A program made the position numbers and the translations under genes. This document shows, piece after piece, positions 53,775-61,912 of a DNA stretch of 64,000 nt. How positions within the stretch are numbered: the first letter of the stretch is position 1; the number at the start of each line of letters is the position of its first letter. The notes under the pieces were generated by a model that saw nothing but the letters and a program-made list of their open reading frames with translations, ran no database searches and was not told where the DNA came from. Source of the stretch: Mycolicibacterium sp. lyk4-40-TYG-92. GTDB taxonomy: Bacteria > Actinomycetota > Actinomycetes > Mycobacteriales > Mycobacteriaceae. The DNA lies in NCBI RefSeq assembly GCF_030209435.1, contig NZ_JARVRX010000008.1:46205-110204 (forward strand), in the 5' to 3' direction.

Positions 53775-54491
53775 TCAACTACTCCGCCACGCGGTGGCAC
53801 CGACGTACAGGTACCGAATCTGGCGCTCCAGCATCGCGGCGGCTGCGTCCAGATCGCGCGCCGTGGTCTCGTCGTCGAGCCCGCGGGCGATGACCTCGAG
53901 CATCGAGTCGATACCGGCGAGAATGGTGGCCATCAACATGCTCGACAGCATCTCCACATCACCGACGCTCCACGACCGAATGGGCTCGAACCGGGCCATG
54001 TAGGTGGCCAGTTGACTGGCGTACAAGCGGATCTCCGACCGGATCTCGCGCCGGAGTACCGAATGACCGGCCGCGCGTTGGCGCGCCAGGAACGCCAGGT
54101 GCGCATGGTCCCGCGCCACCACCCCCCGAAGCGCCTGCACGCCGACATGGATGGCGCCGCCGGATGCATCGATGTCCAGAGTGGCCATCTCTCCCATGAT
54201 CTCGCGCAGCGTGCGAAACGTCTCATGGATCACTGCCAGGCCCAGGTCATCGAGCGACTGGAAGTAGCGGTAGAACGCTGACGGCGCGACGCCGGCCTTG
54301 CTGGCGAGCTGCCGCAGGCTCAGCGCATCGAAGCTCGAACCGCCACCGGTGAGCTCGAGTGCCGCCGTCATCAGCGCGCGGCGGGTGTGTTCGCGGCGCT
54401 CCTGCTGCGTCCGGCGCCCATGCCGGTCCCGCCCGTTGCGGGAGTCCGCCTCGACAGATAGAGAGCGTTTGTTCTCTGTGTTGCCCGTCAC
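53775..54491 (-). CDS. TetR-family regulator of the diiron enzyme/rubredoxin genes
   Basis: A 238-residue TetR from GTG 54491. HTH: RREHTRRALMTAALELTGGGSSFDALSLRQLASKAGVAPSAFYRYFQSLDDLGLAV. GTG 54491 is preferred because TATAGT sits 7 nt upstream, giving a leaderless transcript; ATG 54521 or 54533 are alternatives. Two related dyads, at 54541 and 54462, flank the start. By position it resembles the TetR (AlkX-like) regulators next to alkB-rubredoxin loci. Confidence 0.8.
   Translation of the reverse strand: MTGNTENKRSLSVEADSRNGRDRHGRRTQQERREHTRRALMTAALELTGGGSSFDALSLRQLASKAGVAPSAFYRYFQSLDDLGLAVIHETFRTLREIMGEMATLDIDASGGAIHVGVQALRGVVARDHAHLAFLARQRAAGHSVLRREIRSEIRLYASQLATYMARFEPIRSWSVGDVEMLSSMLMATILAGIDSMLEVIARGLDDETTARDLDAAAAMLERQIRYLYVGATAWRSS
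54462..54477. promoter_or_regulatory. second AGA/TCT dyad, inside the tetR 5' end
   Basis: AGAGCGTTTGTTCTCT (54462-54477) resembles, on the opposite strand, the operator at 54541 (AGAAC-N4-G.TCT). Binding here would block the tetR transcript early. Confidence 0.35.
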
Positions 54492-54540
54492 GAAACCAAC
54501 TATAGCTATTGACCTCGCCATATCGACAACCATATCTTAC

Positions 54541-54554
54541 AGAACATTCGTTCT
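54541..54554. promoter_or_regulatory. operator AGAAC-N4-GTTCT before the membrane diiron enzyme
   Basis: AGAACATTCGTTCT is a dyad with 5-bp arms (AGAAC/GTTCT). A promoter TTGACC (54509-54514), 17 nt, ATATCT (54532-54537) would start transcription within the dyad, so binding of the divergent TetR should repress. Confidence 0.6.
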
Positions 54555-54574
54555 CTAACTTGAATGGAGAGATC

Positions 54575-55657
54575 ATGGCACGCATCGCAACCCGCCTACC
54601 TGGCGAGCGCAACCTAGCCGAGGAAGACCGCGACCGGATCGCCGCAATCCGGGGCGAACTCATCCGCATCGGCAACGACTGGCGCGAACGCCATCCGTTC
54701 CTGGCCGCCCATCAGGACGCTGTCGGAATGGCGATCTTCCTGATGTCCATCGCCGGCGTACTCGTCGACGCCGCGCTCTACGCCGCCGGCATCCTGCCCT
54801 GGTACGCGACCATCCTGATCACCGCATTCTGGCTGTCATTGCTGCACGAACTGGAACACGACCTCATCCACTCGATGTACTTCCGGCAGAACCGCGTGGT
54901 CCACAACGTGATGATGTTCGGTGTCTGGTTCTTCCGGCCGAGCACCATCAACCCCTGGATCCGGCGCACGCTGCACCTGCACCACCACGAGGTCTCGGGC
55001 ACCGATTCAGACCTCGAGGAGCGGGGCATCACCAACGGAGAGGGCTGGGGCAGCCATCGCTTGCTCAGCCTGATGGACTCGATGCTCGGCATCTACTCCA
55101 AACCGCTCCGACAGCGCGCCATCGTCACCGCCTACATCAAGCACGAGGCCCGCTCCCCCGAAGAAGCGCGCCAGCTCGCCGCCAAGACGCTCGCGCTGTA
55201 CTTCCCGCTCGGAACCATCCACTACACGTTGTGGCACCTGTTCATCGGCGTGCACGGGTACGAATTCGTCTCCGGTAACACTGTTTCCGGCTCCTGGGTG
55301 ACCGCGTTGAACTTCGTCGCCGTCATGCTGCTGGCGCCGAACGCGGTGCGCACGTTCTGCCTGCACTTCGTCAGCTCCAACATGCACTACTACGGTGACG
55401 TCGAGGAGCACAACGTGATGCAGCAGACGCAGGTATGGACGGCCAAGTGGCTCAAGCCGTTCCACGCCCTGTGCTTCAACTTCGGCGAGACGCACGCGAT
55501 CCACCACTTCCTGGTCCGCGATCCGTTCTACCTACGCGAAGCGATCAAGCACGACTGCCAGAAAGTGCTGCGCGACAACGGCGTCCGCTTCAACGACTTC
55601 GGCACGTTCCAGCGCGCCAACCGTTTCAGCCTCGCCCCGGCGCACGTCGAGCCCTGA
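54575..55657 (+). CDS. membrane fatty-acid-desaturase-like diiron oxygenase
   Basis: A 360-residue integral membrane protein of the fatty acid desaturase/hydroxylase superfamily. His clusters: H91ELEH95 with H99, H134-x-HHH138, H271 to H279 ([12 protein letters not shown]), and H307-x2-H310-H311, with four hydrophobic segments between. These differ from the classical AlkB set (HELxHK, EHxxGHH, NYxEHYGL), so it is not a standard AlkB even though it is followed 28 nt later by rubredoxin, the usual electron donor. Start ATG 54575 has GGAGAG upstream. Likely hydroxylates or desaturates a hydrophobic chain. Confidence 0.85.
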   Translation: MARIATRLPGERNLAEEDRDRIAAIRGELIRIGNDWRERHPFLAAHQDAVGMAIFLMSIAGVLVDAALYAAGILPWYATILITAFWLSLLHELEHDLIHSMYFRQNRVVHNVMMFGVWFFRPSTINPWIRRTLHLHHHEVSGTDSDLEERGITNGEGWGSHRLLSLMDSMLGIYSKPLRQRAIVTAYIKHEARSPEEARQLAAKTLALYFPLGTIHYTLWHLFIGVHGYEFVSGNTVSGSWVTALNFVAVMLLAPNAVRTFCLHFVSSNMHYYGDVEEHNVMQQTQVWTAKWLKPFHALCFNFGETHAIHHFLVRDPFYLREAIKHDCQKVLRDNGVRFNDFGTFQRANRFSLAPAHVEP

Positions 55658-55685
55658 CCACACCGCTACCCCGAACGGAAACACC

Positions 55686-55868
55686 ATGACCGAGACCCAA
55701 ACCGCCCAGCTGTGGATCTGCGTGCGCTGCGGCATGATCTACGACCCTGCCGACGGTGACCCCGACAGCGGAATCGCCCCCGGCACCGCGTTCGAGGACA
55801 TCCCCGACAACTGGGTATGCCCCGTCTGCGGTGTCAGCAAGGACGAGTTCGTCCCTTACGAGGACTGA
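55686..55868 (+). CDS. rubredoxin
   Basis: A 60-residue rubredoxin. Iron ligands are Cys12, Cys15 (CVRCG), Cys45 and Cys48 (CPVCG), with the usual [25 protein letters not shown] core. It is co-transcribed with the membrane diiron enzyme, to which it most likely supplies electrons. No rubredoxin reductase is adjacent. Its last 13 nt overlap the convergent P-type ATPase gene. Confidence 0.95.
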   Translation: MTETQTAQLWICVRCGMIYDPADGDPDSGIAPGTAFEDIPDNWVCPVCGVSKDEFVPYED

Positions 55869-57784
55869 GCACCCCAGGCGCCACGCCGGAGCAGCCGCAG
55901 TCCGTTGAGCCCGACGATGATCGTCGAACCTTCGTGGCCCGCCACACCCAACGGCAGCGGCAATGTGCCGACGAGGTCCCAGACCACCAGCACCGCAATG
56001 AAAGTCGCCGCGATGCCCAGGTTGGCCGCCACCACGCGGCGGGCGCGCCGAGACAGGGCGATCACCGCGGGGATGGTGCGCAGATCGTCACCGACGACGA
56101 CGGCATCTGCGGTCTGCAACGTGAGATCCGAACCGGCGCCGCCCATCGCGATGCCCAGGTGGGCGGCCGCCAGCGCAGGCGCGTCGTTGATGCCGTCGCC
56201 GACCATGACCAGCCGGGCGCCATCGGCCTGCAGGTCCCGGACCGCCGCCACCTTGTCGTGCGGCAGCAGGCCGGCGCGCACCTCGACGATACCCACCCGA
56301 CCGGCCAATTGCCCTGCGGCAGCAGCATTGTCGCCCGTCAGCAGGACCGGAGCCTGCCCCGTCAGGGCGGCGACGGCGGCGACCGCGCCGTGGGCGTCGG
56401 GACGAAGTTGGTCGGTCATACCGAACACCGCGACGGCGCGCCCGTCGACCGCCATGACCACCGCGGTGCAACCGCGCCGCTCCATCTCCGCCGCCGCCTC
56501 AGCGCTCGCGAGCGACGGCGAGGACACGGTGACCGTGCATCCGTCGACAGCGGCCCGCACGCCGCGACCCGGTTCGGCGGCGAAATCGACGACGCGCGGC
56601 AGGACCAGTCGACGCGCCGTCGCCGCGCGAACGATCGCCGCGCCCAGCGGGTGCTCGCTGGGATGCTCGGCGGCCGCGGCCAGCGTCAGCGCCTGATCCT
56701 CTGTGAAATCTCCTGTGAGCAAACAAATCTCGGCGAGTTCCGGAGTTCCGCGGGTCAGCGTCCCGGTCTTGTCGAACGCCACGCGGGTCGCGGTGCCGAG
56801 CTGCTCCATCGCCACAGCCGACTTGACGAGCACGCCGCGGCGTCCGGCATTCGCGATCGCCGCCAACAACGGCGGCATCGTCGCCAGCACCACTGCACAC
56901 GGCGACGCCACGATCATGAACGTCATGGCCCGCAGCAGCGCCTCCCGCGCGGTGTCGCCCGCGAGCAGCGGGATCACGAACACCCCGAGGGTGACGGCGA
57001 CCATGCCGACCGAGTAGCGCTGCTCGACCTTCTCGATGAACAGCTGCGTGCGGGCCTTGGTCTGCGACGCTTCCTCCACCAGCGCCGCGATGCGCGCCAC
57101 GACCGATTCGGCGGCCCGTCGGTCGACCCGGATCCGCAGAGCCCCGGTGCCGTTCAGCGTGCCGGCGAAGACCTCGTCGCCGACGGCCTTGTCGGCCGGC
57201 AGCGGCTCACCGGTGATGGTCGCCTGATCGACCTCGCTGGCGCCGTCGATCACGGTGGCGTCCGCGGAGATGCGCTCCCCCGGCCGCACGAGCACCACGT
57301 CACCGACCGCCAGTTCGGTGGCCGGCACCACGCGCTCACCGTCGTCGGACAATCGGGTCGCCATGTCGGGCGCCAGGTCCAGGAGCCCACGCACCGAGTC
57401 CGCTGTCCGCGCGGTGGCCAGCGCTTCCAACGCGCCGGAGGTCGCGAAGATGACGATCAACAGGGCACCGTCGGTGACCTGGCCGATCGACGCCGCACCT
57501 ATCGCGGCGACGACCATCAGCAGATCGACGTCGAGGGTCTTCTCGCGCAGCGCCCGCAGCCCGGCCAGCGCCGGTTCCCAACCGCCGGTGACGTAGCACG
57601 CGAGGTACAGCGCCCACCAAACCCAGGCCGGACCACCGGCCATCTGCAGCACCAAACCAGCGAGGAACAACGCCAAAGCCGCTGCCGCCCAACGCATCTC
57701 CGGCAGATCGAACCACCCGCGGCGCGACGGCGCCACCGCCACACCGGCCGTCACCGACCGGGCAACCTGAGTCACCGTCGCCAT
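55856..57784 (-). CDS. ctpJ: P1B4-type heavy-metal ATPase (CtpJ-like)
   Basis: A 642-residue metal-exporting ATPase. The TM metal motif is SPC ([10 protein letters not shown]) rather than CPC, and the last helix carries HEGST ([15 protein letters not shown]), the pair that defines P1B4 Co/Ni/Fe/Zn pumps. Also present: [18 protein letters not shown] (phosphorylated Asp), and [13 protein letters not shown]. No N-terminal ferredoxin-like metal-binding domain. It is divergent from nmtR, exactly as ctpJ (Rv3743c) and nmtR (Rv3744) are in M. tuberculosis, so Co/Ni export under NmtR control is inferred. Confidence 0.9.
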   Translation of the reverse strand: MATVTQVARSVTAGVAVAPSRRGWFDLPEMRWAAAALALFLAGLVLQMAGGPAWVWWALYLACYVTGGWEPALAGLRALREKTLDVDLLMVVAAIGAASIGQVTDGALLIVIFATSGALEALATARTADSVRGLLDLAPDMATRLSDDGERVVPATELAVGDVVLVRPGERISADATVIDGASEVDQATITGEPLPADKAVGDEVFAGTLNGTGALRIRVDRRAAESVVARIAALVEEASQTKARTQLFIEKVEQRYSVGMVAVTLGVFVIPLLAGDTAREALLRAMTFMIVASPCAVVLATMPPLLAAIANAGRRGVLVKSAVAMEQLGTATRVAFDKTGTLTRGTPELAEICLLTGDFTEDQALTLAAAAEHPSEHPLGAAIVRAATARRLVLPRVVDFAAEPGRGVRAAVDGCTVTVSSPSLASAEAAAEMERRGCTAVVMAVDGRAVAVFGMTDQLRPDAHGAVAAVAALTGQAPVLLTGDNAAAAGQLAGRVGIVEVRAGLLPHDKVAAVRDLQADGARLVMVGDGINDAPALAAAHLGIAMGGAGSDLTLQTADAVVVGDDLRTIPAVIALSRRARRVVAANLGIAATFIAVLVVWDLVGTLPLPLGVAGHEGSTIIVGLNGLRLLRRGAWGAQSS

Positions 57785-57826
57785 GACGCACCTCGCAGAT
57801 TCATGCAGTCAACGTTATCAGAACAA

Positions 57827-57842
57827 ATGAATACATCTTCAT
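57827..57842. promoter_or_regulatory. probable NmtR operator
   Basis: ATGAA (57827-57831), TACATC, TTCAT (57838-57842) is an ArsR/SmtB-like AT-rich dyad between the divergent ctpJ and nmtR starts. TACACT at 57856-57861, 6 nt before the nmtR GTG, is a good -10 box for a leaderless transcript. Confidence 0.6.
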
Positions 57843-57867
57843 GTGTGCGCTCTAGTACACTACAACG

Positions 57868-58230
57868 GTGGGACATGGTGTCGAGGGGCGCGACCGCCCG
57901 ACCGGGCGTCTCGACGCTGACGCCGCGGCTCAGGTCGCCACGACTCTGCAGGCTCTCGCCACTCCGAGCCGATTGATGATCCTGACCGAGCTACGCCAAG
58001 GGTCTCGCTCCGTCACCGACCTCGCTGATGCGATCGGCCTCGAGCAGTCCCTCGTCTCCCATCAACTCCGGCTCCTGCGCAATTTGGGACTGGTGACCGG
58101 CACCCGGAGTGGCCGCAGCATCGTCTACAGCCTGTACGACAACCACGTCGCGCAACTGCTCGACGAAGCCGTGTATCACAGCGAGCACCTGAGACTGGGG
58201 CTGGCAGACCGCACCGGCGACGCGGGCTGA
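57868..58230 (+). CDS. nmtR: ArsR-family Ni/Co sensor NmtR
   Basis: A 120-residue repressor, the same length as M. tuberculosis NmtR and very similar to it. HTH: RSVTDLADAIGLEQSLVSHQLRLLRNLGLV. Metal-ligand residues Gly2-His3 (MGHG), Asp91, His93, His104 and His107 are all kept. His109 and His116, present in the M. tuberculosis protein as I recall it, are Arg and Thr here. Start GTG 57868 restores the MGHGVEGR N-terminus. Ni(II) or Co(II) binding should release it from the shared ctpJ operator. Confidence 0.93.
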   Translation: MGHGVEGRDRPTGRLDADAAAQVATTLQALATPSRLMILTELRQGSRSVTDLADAIGLEQSLVSHQLRLLRNLGLVTGTRSGRSIVYSLYDNHVAQLLDEAVYHSEHLRLGLADRTGDAG

Positions 58231-58278
58231 GCGCCGGGTGGTCTCGTGAACCGTTGCGCCACATCGCAAGGAGGGTCC

Positions 58279-58713
58279 ATGTCCACGACACCCACGAGCA
58301 CGAATGTCGCGACCTTCGAGCGGTTCCACTGCAGTTGCAACAGCGGAGACATCGACGACATCGTGGCGACGATCGACGACGTCCTCCTCCCCGACGCCGT
58401 GGTCCACTCACCGCTCGCGGCAGGTTCCGGGCCGGACACCATGAAGCTCATCTGGACGCTGCTCCTGCGCGCCTTCCCCGACATCCATGTCATGGTCGAC
58501 GACATGGTCGTCGACCATGACAAGATCGCGTCACGACAGACGGTGACCGGGACGCACCTCGGCGAGTACCGCGGACTGGCCCCGACCGGCAAAACCGTTG
58601 TGTACGAGGAGATGTTCATCATTCGCTTCGCCGACGGAAAGATCGCCGAGGTCTGGGGTGTGGTCGACACCCTGTCCCAGCTCCAGCAGCTCGGCGCCGT
58701 CGGCAGGATCTAG
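58279..58713 (+). CDS. SnoaL-like / ester-cyclase-family protein
   Basis: A 144-residue NTF2-fold protein with a strong AAGGAGGG ribosome site before ATG 58279. The conserved block HLGEYRGLAPTGKTVVYEEMFIIRFADGKIAEVWGVVDTLSQLQQLG is typical of the SnoaL-like group. Such proteins may be cyclases, hydrolases or ligand binders. It sits between two metal-export units with a 4-nt overlap with the convergent CDF gene; no link to metals is apparent. Confidence 0.85.
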   Translation: MSTTPTSTNVATFERFHCSCNSGDIDDIVATIDDVLLPDAVVHSPLAAGSGPDTMKLIWTLLLRAFPDIHVMVDDMVVDHDKIASRQTVTGTHLGEYRGLAPTGKTVVYEEMFIIRFADGKIAEVWGVVDTLSQLQQLGAVGRI

Positions 58714-59693
58714 CGCGCGGGGTAGGCGTGGACCAACGCGGTCGTGAGCTTGGGCACCGCGTGCACCAGATGATGCTCGGCGTCGTGGGCGATCTGATGG
58801 GCCTGCGCCAGGCTCAGCTCGGGATCGAGGTCGAGTTCGACGTCGGCATGCAGGCGGTGGCCCATCCAGCGCATGCGCACACTGTGCACCGACCGCACTC
58901 CCGGTTCGGCCGCCAGCGACTGCTCGGCGGTGTCGACGAGCGCCGGGTCGACGCCATCGAGCAAGCGGCGGAACACATCTCGCACCGCGGTGCGCAGCAC
59001 CGCCAGAATCGCCAGGGTGATGATCAACCCGACGATCGGATCGGCGAGAGGATATCCAAGGGCAACGCCGCCGGCGCCGAGCAACACGGCCAGTGACGTG
59101 AAGCCGTCGGTGCGCGCGTGGACGCCGTCCGCGACCAACGCCGCCGACCCGATCTGCCGCCCCACCCGGATGCGGTAGACCGCCACCGTTTCGTTGCCGA
59201 GAAATCCGACGAGCCCGGCCAGTGCCACCCAGCCCACGTGGTCGATGACGTGCGGGTGGATCAACCGCTGCACTGCCTCATAACCGGCGATGAGCGCCGA
59301 CAGCGCGATCATGCCGACCACGAACAACCCCGCCAGGTCCTCCACCCGGCCGAAGCCATAGGTGTAGCGGCGGGTTGCGGCCTTGGCGCCCAACGCAAAT
59401 GCGATCCACAGCGGGACCGCGGTCAGGGCATCGGAGAAGTTGTGAATGGTGTCGGCCGCGAGGGCGACCGATCCGGACGCCACCACGATGGCGATCTGCA
59501 CCACGGTGGTGAGGCCGAGCACCAGCAGGCTGATCTTCACGGCCCGGATACCGGCGGCGCTCGATTCGAGCGCGCTGTCCAGACTGTCCGCCGCGTCATG
59601 GGAATGGGGCGCAAACAGACCTTTGATCGCGCCCCAGCCACCATGGGAGTGGCTGTGATCGTGCGCGTGTTCATGGTGGTGGTGCCCGCTCAT
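58710..59693 (-). CDS. cation diffusion facilitator (CDF) metal exporter
   Basis: A 327-residue CDF transporter from ATG 59693. A His-rich N-terminus (MSGHHHHEHAHDHSHSHG) precedes six membrane helices. TM2 has HNFSD (site A, usually HxxxD), TM5 has DGVHARTDGF, and a soluble C-terminal domain (MRWMGHRLHADVELDLDPELSLAQAH) follows. It overlaps the kmtR stop by 4 nt. By analogy with the KmtR target Rv2025c it should export Co/Ni or Zn. Confidence 0.92.
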   Translation of the reverse strand: MSGHHHHEHAHDHSHSHGGWGAIKGLFAPHSHDAADSLDSALESSAAGIRAVKISLLVLGLTTVVQIAIVVASGSVALAADTIHNFSDALTAVPLWIAFALGAKAATRRYTYGFGRVEDLAGLFVVGMIALSALIAGYEAVQRLIHPHVIDHVGWVALAGLVGFLGNETVAVYRIRVGRQIGSAALVADGVHARTDGFTSLAVLLGAGGVALGYPLADPIVGLIITLAILAVLRTAVRDVFRRLLDGVDPALVDTAEQSLAAEPGVRSVHSVRMRWMGHRLHADVELDLDPELSLAQAHQIAHDAEHHLVHAVPKLTTALVHAYPAR

Positions 59694-60091
59694 CGCCGGC
59701 CGCCCGTGCGCGCGGCGGTGTCGGCATCGAGGCTCCGCACGCCGGGATCCTGACGGTGGTGGGCCGGCACCCCGGGACCCGCGTGTTCGGCGTTGTGCAC
59801 CGCGTCGACCACCAACTGACGCACGTGCTCGTTCTCGAGGCTGTAGAAGATCGTCGTCCCGGCACGCCGGGTCTGGACCAGCCGCGCCATCCGCAGCTTC
59901 GCCAGGTGCTGCGACACCGACGGCGCGGGCTTGTCGACGCGCCCGGCCAGTTCGTTCACCGACAGCTCGCACGCGCTCAACGCCCACAGCAGTTGGACGC
60001 GGGTGGGGTCGGCGAGCATCCGGAAGACTTCCACCACCAGACGCACCTGGTCGTCGGCGAGCGGCGCCGGCACCTGGTTATCTGCATTCAT
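59690..60091 (-). CDS. kmtR: ArsR-family Ni/Co sensor KmtR
   Basis: A 133-residue repressor closely similar to my recollection of M. tuberculosis KmtR (Rv0827c): PLADDQVRLVVEVFRMLADPTRVQLLW, the HTH LSVNELAGRVDKPAPSVSQHLAKLRMARLV, and FYSLENEHVRQLVVDAVHNAEHAGPGVPAHHR. The KmtR ligand set corresponds to His89, Glu102, His103, His111 and His112 here. TATTAT 6 nt upstream of the ATG on this strand indicates a leaderless transcript. It is in one operon with its probable target, the CDF exporter. Confidence 0.92.
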   Translation of the reverse strand: MNADNQVPAPLADDQVRLVVEVFRMLADPTRVQLLWALSACELSVNELAGRVDKPAPSVSQHLAKLRMARLVQTRRAGTTIFYSLENEHVRQLVVDAVHNAEHAGPGVPAHHRQDPGVRSLDADTAARTGGRR

Positions 60092-60100
60092 ACGCAGATA
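60079..60100. promoter_or_regulatory. probable KmtR operator over the kmtR start
   Basis: TATCTGC (60079-60085) mirrors GCAGATA (60094-60100) across 8 nt that include the kmtR start codon (60089-60091). It overlaps the -10 box, so binding would block initiation of the kmtR-cdf transcript. Confidence 0.6.
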
Positions 60101-60139
60101 ATAGACCGTTGAACGGCGGGGCGATCCGGGAAGCGACGG

Positions 60140-60925
60140 TCAGCTGCCGCGGTCCACCATGTCGAACACCTTGACCGCATGCGAAAACGGCTGCGGCGTA
60201 ACACCTATCGGACCGAATGGATGGTCAAGGGTGTAGATGACGTACAGCAGCAGCGACAACAGGATGGCGACCGCTCCGACCAGGATCGCGTGGGCGCGGG
60301 CGTTCTCCAGCCGCATGAAGCAGGTCAGCAGGATCAATACGGTCCCGCCGAAGATCAGGGCACTCCAAAGGAGCGCCGGGATGCGCTGATGGGAATTGAG
60401 GATGCGCTCGCTGCGATCCGAGGCCAGCACCGTCAGCTCGCTCAGGAACTGCGAATCGATCGGGCTCACGGTCGCTCCCGAACCATGCGTTCCCACAACG
60501 CGATACAGCTCGGTGAGCGCGACGCGGCCGTTGTTGCTGATGTCGGCGAATTCGTCCATACCCCAGGCGGGTCCCTGCACCGCGGCGGCGTACTTGCGCA
60601 ACTGCTCACGCACCTGTGCCTGCTCGGGTTGCGGCATCGCGACGGTCTGGCGGTACAGCGTCGTCAACGTCGATGCTTCGTTGGCGACGTTTGTCTCAGC
60701 ACTGAGGAACTGCTGCCAACCAACGACGACGGTGAACCCCAGGAGCGCCCCGTAGACCAGGCCGACAACAGTGAGAAACGGCGACAGGAACGAGTTCTGT
60801 TCGGGGCGCGCATCGCGCGCGATGATGCGGCGCGTCACGAACACACAGCCGATCGCCACGCAGACCGCCCCGCCGACCACCATGGCCAGCATCAGCCATG
60901 CGCCGAACACTCCGAGATCACCCAT
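60140..60925 (-). CDS. DUF4239 (bestrophin-like) membrane protein
   Basis: A 261-residue protein with two N-terminal membrane helices (~10-32, ~48-68), a soluble middle (~75-180), and two C-terminal helices (~183-203, ~212-234). The SPFLTVVGLVYGALLGFTVVVGWQQF segment and the LSxLLYVIYTLDHPFGP ending identify DUF4239. These proteins resemble bestrophin channels in topology; function unknown. It has its own promoter region toward the 60926-61202 gap. Confidence 0.83.
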   Translation of the reverse strand: MGDLGVFGAWLMLAMVVGGAVCVAIGCVFVTRRIIARDARPEQNSFLSPFLTVVGLVYGALLGFTVVVGWQQFLSAETNVANEASTLTTLYRQTVAMPQPEQAQVREQLRKYAAAVQGPAWGMDEFADISNNGRVALTELYRVVGTHGSGATVSPIDSQFLSELTVLASDRSERILNSHQRIPALLWSALIFGGTVLILLTCFMRLENARAHAILVGAVAILLSLLLYVIYTLDHPFGPIGVTPQPFSHAVKVFDMVDRGS

Positions 60926-61202
60926 AGTTGATCAAGCATGCCAATCGCCCCGCGGCGCTGCCAAGCATTCCGGCAAACTCCTTCGAGCACGAAACCGCAC
61001 AACACCGCTCGGTTGCCGGGTGCGCCGGCAACGTCCGGCCCGGCCGGCACCACAGTCAACGCCGCAGCACAGAGCTGACGCCTCATCGGCCCCGGACCGG
61101 GCCGCCACAGAAAATGTCGGCGGGGTCAATCCGCCTGCTACAGTCCGGCTGTATCCGGTGGTCGATCGACCCGGACCTGGCAGCGTGGAAAGGGATACGG
61201 CA
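60926..61202. other. intergenic region upstream of the second hemophore gene
   Basis: 277 nt between divergent genes with no supported frame. A GC-rich imperfect dyad (GCCGGCAACGTCCGGCCCGGCCGGC, about 61026-61050, written here only by its span and arms GCCGG/CCGGC) is the only notable structure. GAAAGGG just before 61203 is the ribosome site. Confidence 0.4.
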
Positions 61203-61586
61203 ATGGTCTTCACCAAATCGGTCGCCCAACGGGCGGTCGTGGCTGCCGCAGGAGCCGCCATGGCCATCATGGCCGTCGCCCTGCCGATGTCGGGTCCGGC
61301 GCTGGCCGCTCCGACGGCGCCCAACTGCACACCCGCGGATCTCGCAGGGGTCGCTTCGGGTGTCGCCGCGGCGGCCTCGGCGTACCTCTTCACCCACCCG
61401 GACGTCAACGACTTCTACGGCAGCCTGCAGGGCAAGCCGCGCGACGAGGTCGCCAACGACGTCCGCACGTTCTTCAACGCAAACCCGCAGGCGCACAGTG
61501 AACTTCAGGCAATCCGTCAGCCCATGACGGATTTCCGTGACCGCTGCGGCCTCGAGCAGCCCGACCGTCCACTGTTGGGCGACTGA
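61203..61586 (+). CDS. secreted haem-binding (hemophore-related) protein, second copy
   Basis: A 127-residue exported protein: signal peptide to about residue 36 (VAQRAVVAAAGAAMAIMAVA ... ALAAPTAP), then the hemophore-type domain with NCTPADLAGVASGVAAAASAYLFTHPDVNDF, VRTFFNANPQAHSELQAIRQPM and DRCGLEQP. The two Cys are in the same places as in the copy at 35032. Its stop overlaps the ATG of the next gene (TGATG). Haem scavenging is inferred from the family. Confidence 0.85.
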   Translation: MVFTKSVAQRAVVAAAGAAMAIMAVALPMSGPALAAPTAPNCTPADLAGVASGVAAAASAYLFTHPDVNDFYGSLQGKPRDEVANDVRTFFNANPQAHSELQAIRQPMTDFRDRCGLEQPDRPLLGD

Positions 61587-61885
61587 TGCGTACCTCGCCA
61601 CGTCCCCACCGCCGGCTGATCGCCGCCGCACTGGCCGCGGCCGCCGTACCAGGATTGATCGCTGTCATCCCCGCGGGCACCGCCAGTGCCGACGTCTGTT
61701 TCGGTGCCGGCCGGCGCATCACCGTCAGCGGCTGCACCGACTTCGGCGCCGTCGCGCCGTACGCACCGCCGCCCGCCTATTACGCGCCGCTGCCCGAGGA
61801 CATGCCGCCGCCACCGCCACCGCCGCCGGTTCAGGGCTGCGTCGGCTGGAACGGCCGCTGGGTCAGCGCCAACACCTGCCGCTGA
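61586..61885 (+). CDS. small secreted proline-rich protein
   Basis: A 99-residue exported protein: signal peptide of about 36 residues (LIAAALAAAAVPGLIAVIPA ... ASA), then VCFGAGRRITVSGCTDFG, a Pro-rich stretch (YAPPPAYYAPLPEDMPPPPP ...) and GCVGWNGRWVSANTCR. Four cysteines (FGAG, SGC, GC, TC) could form two disulphides. It is translationally coupled to the hemophore gene, so it may be a cell-wall partner of it. No function assigned. Confidence 0.7.
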   Translation: MRTSPRPHRRLIAAALAAAAVPGLIAVIPAGTASADVCFGAGRRITVSGCTDFGAVAPYAPPPAYYAPLPEDMPPPPPPPPVQGCVGWNGRWVSANTCR

Positions 61886-61912
61886 GCCCGTACCCGCCTC
61901 GGACCACGCCGG

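Noticed and set aside
54541..54554. KstR site before the membrane diiron gene
   Set aside because: AAC and GTT are separated by four bases (AGAAC-N4-GTTCT), whereas KstR requires two.
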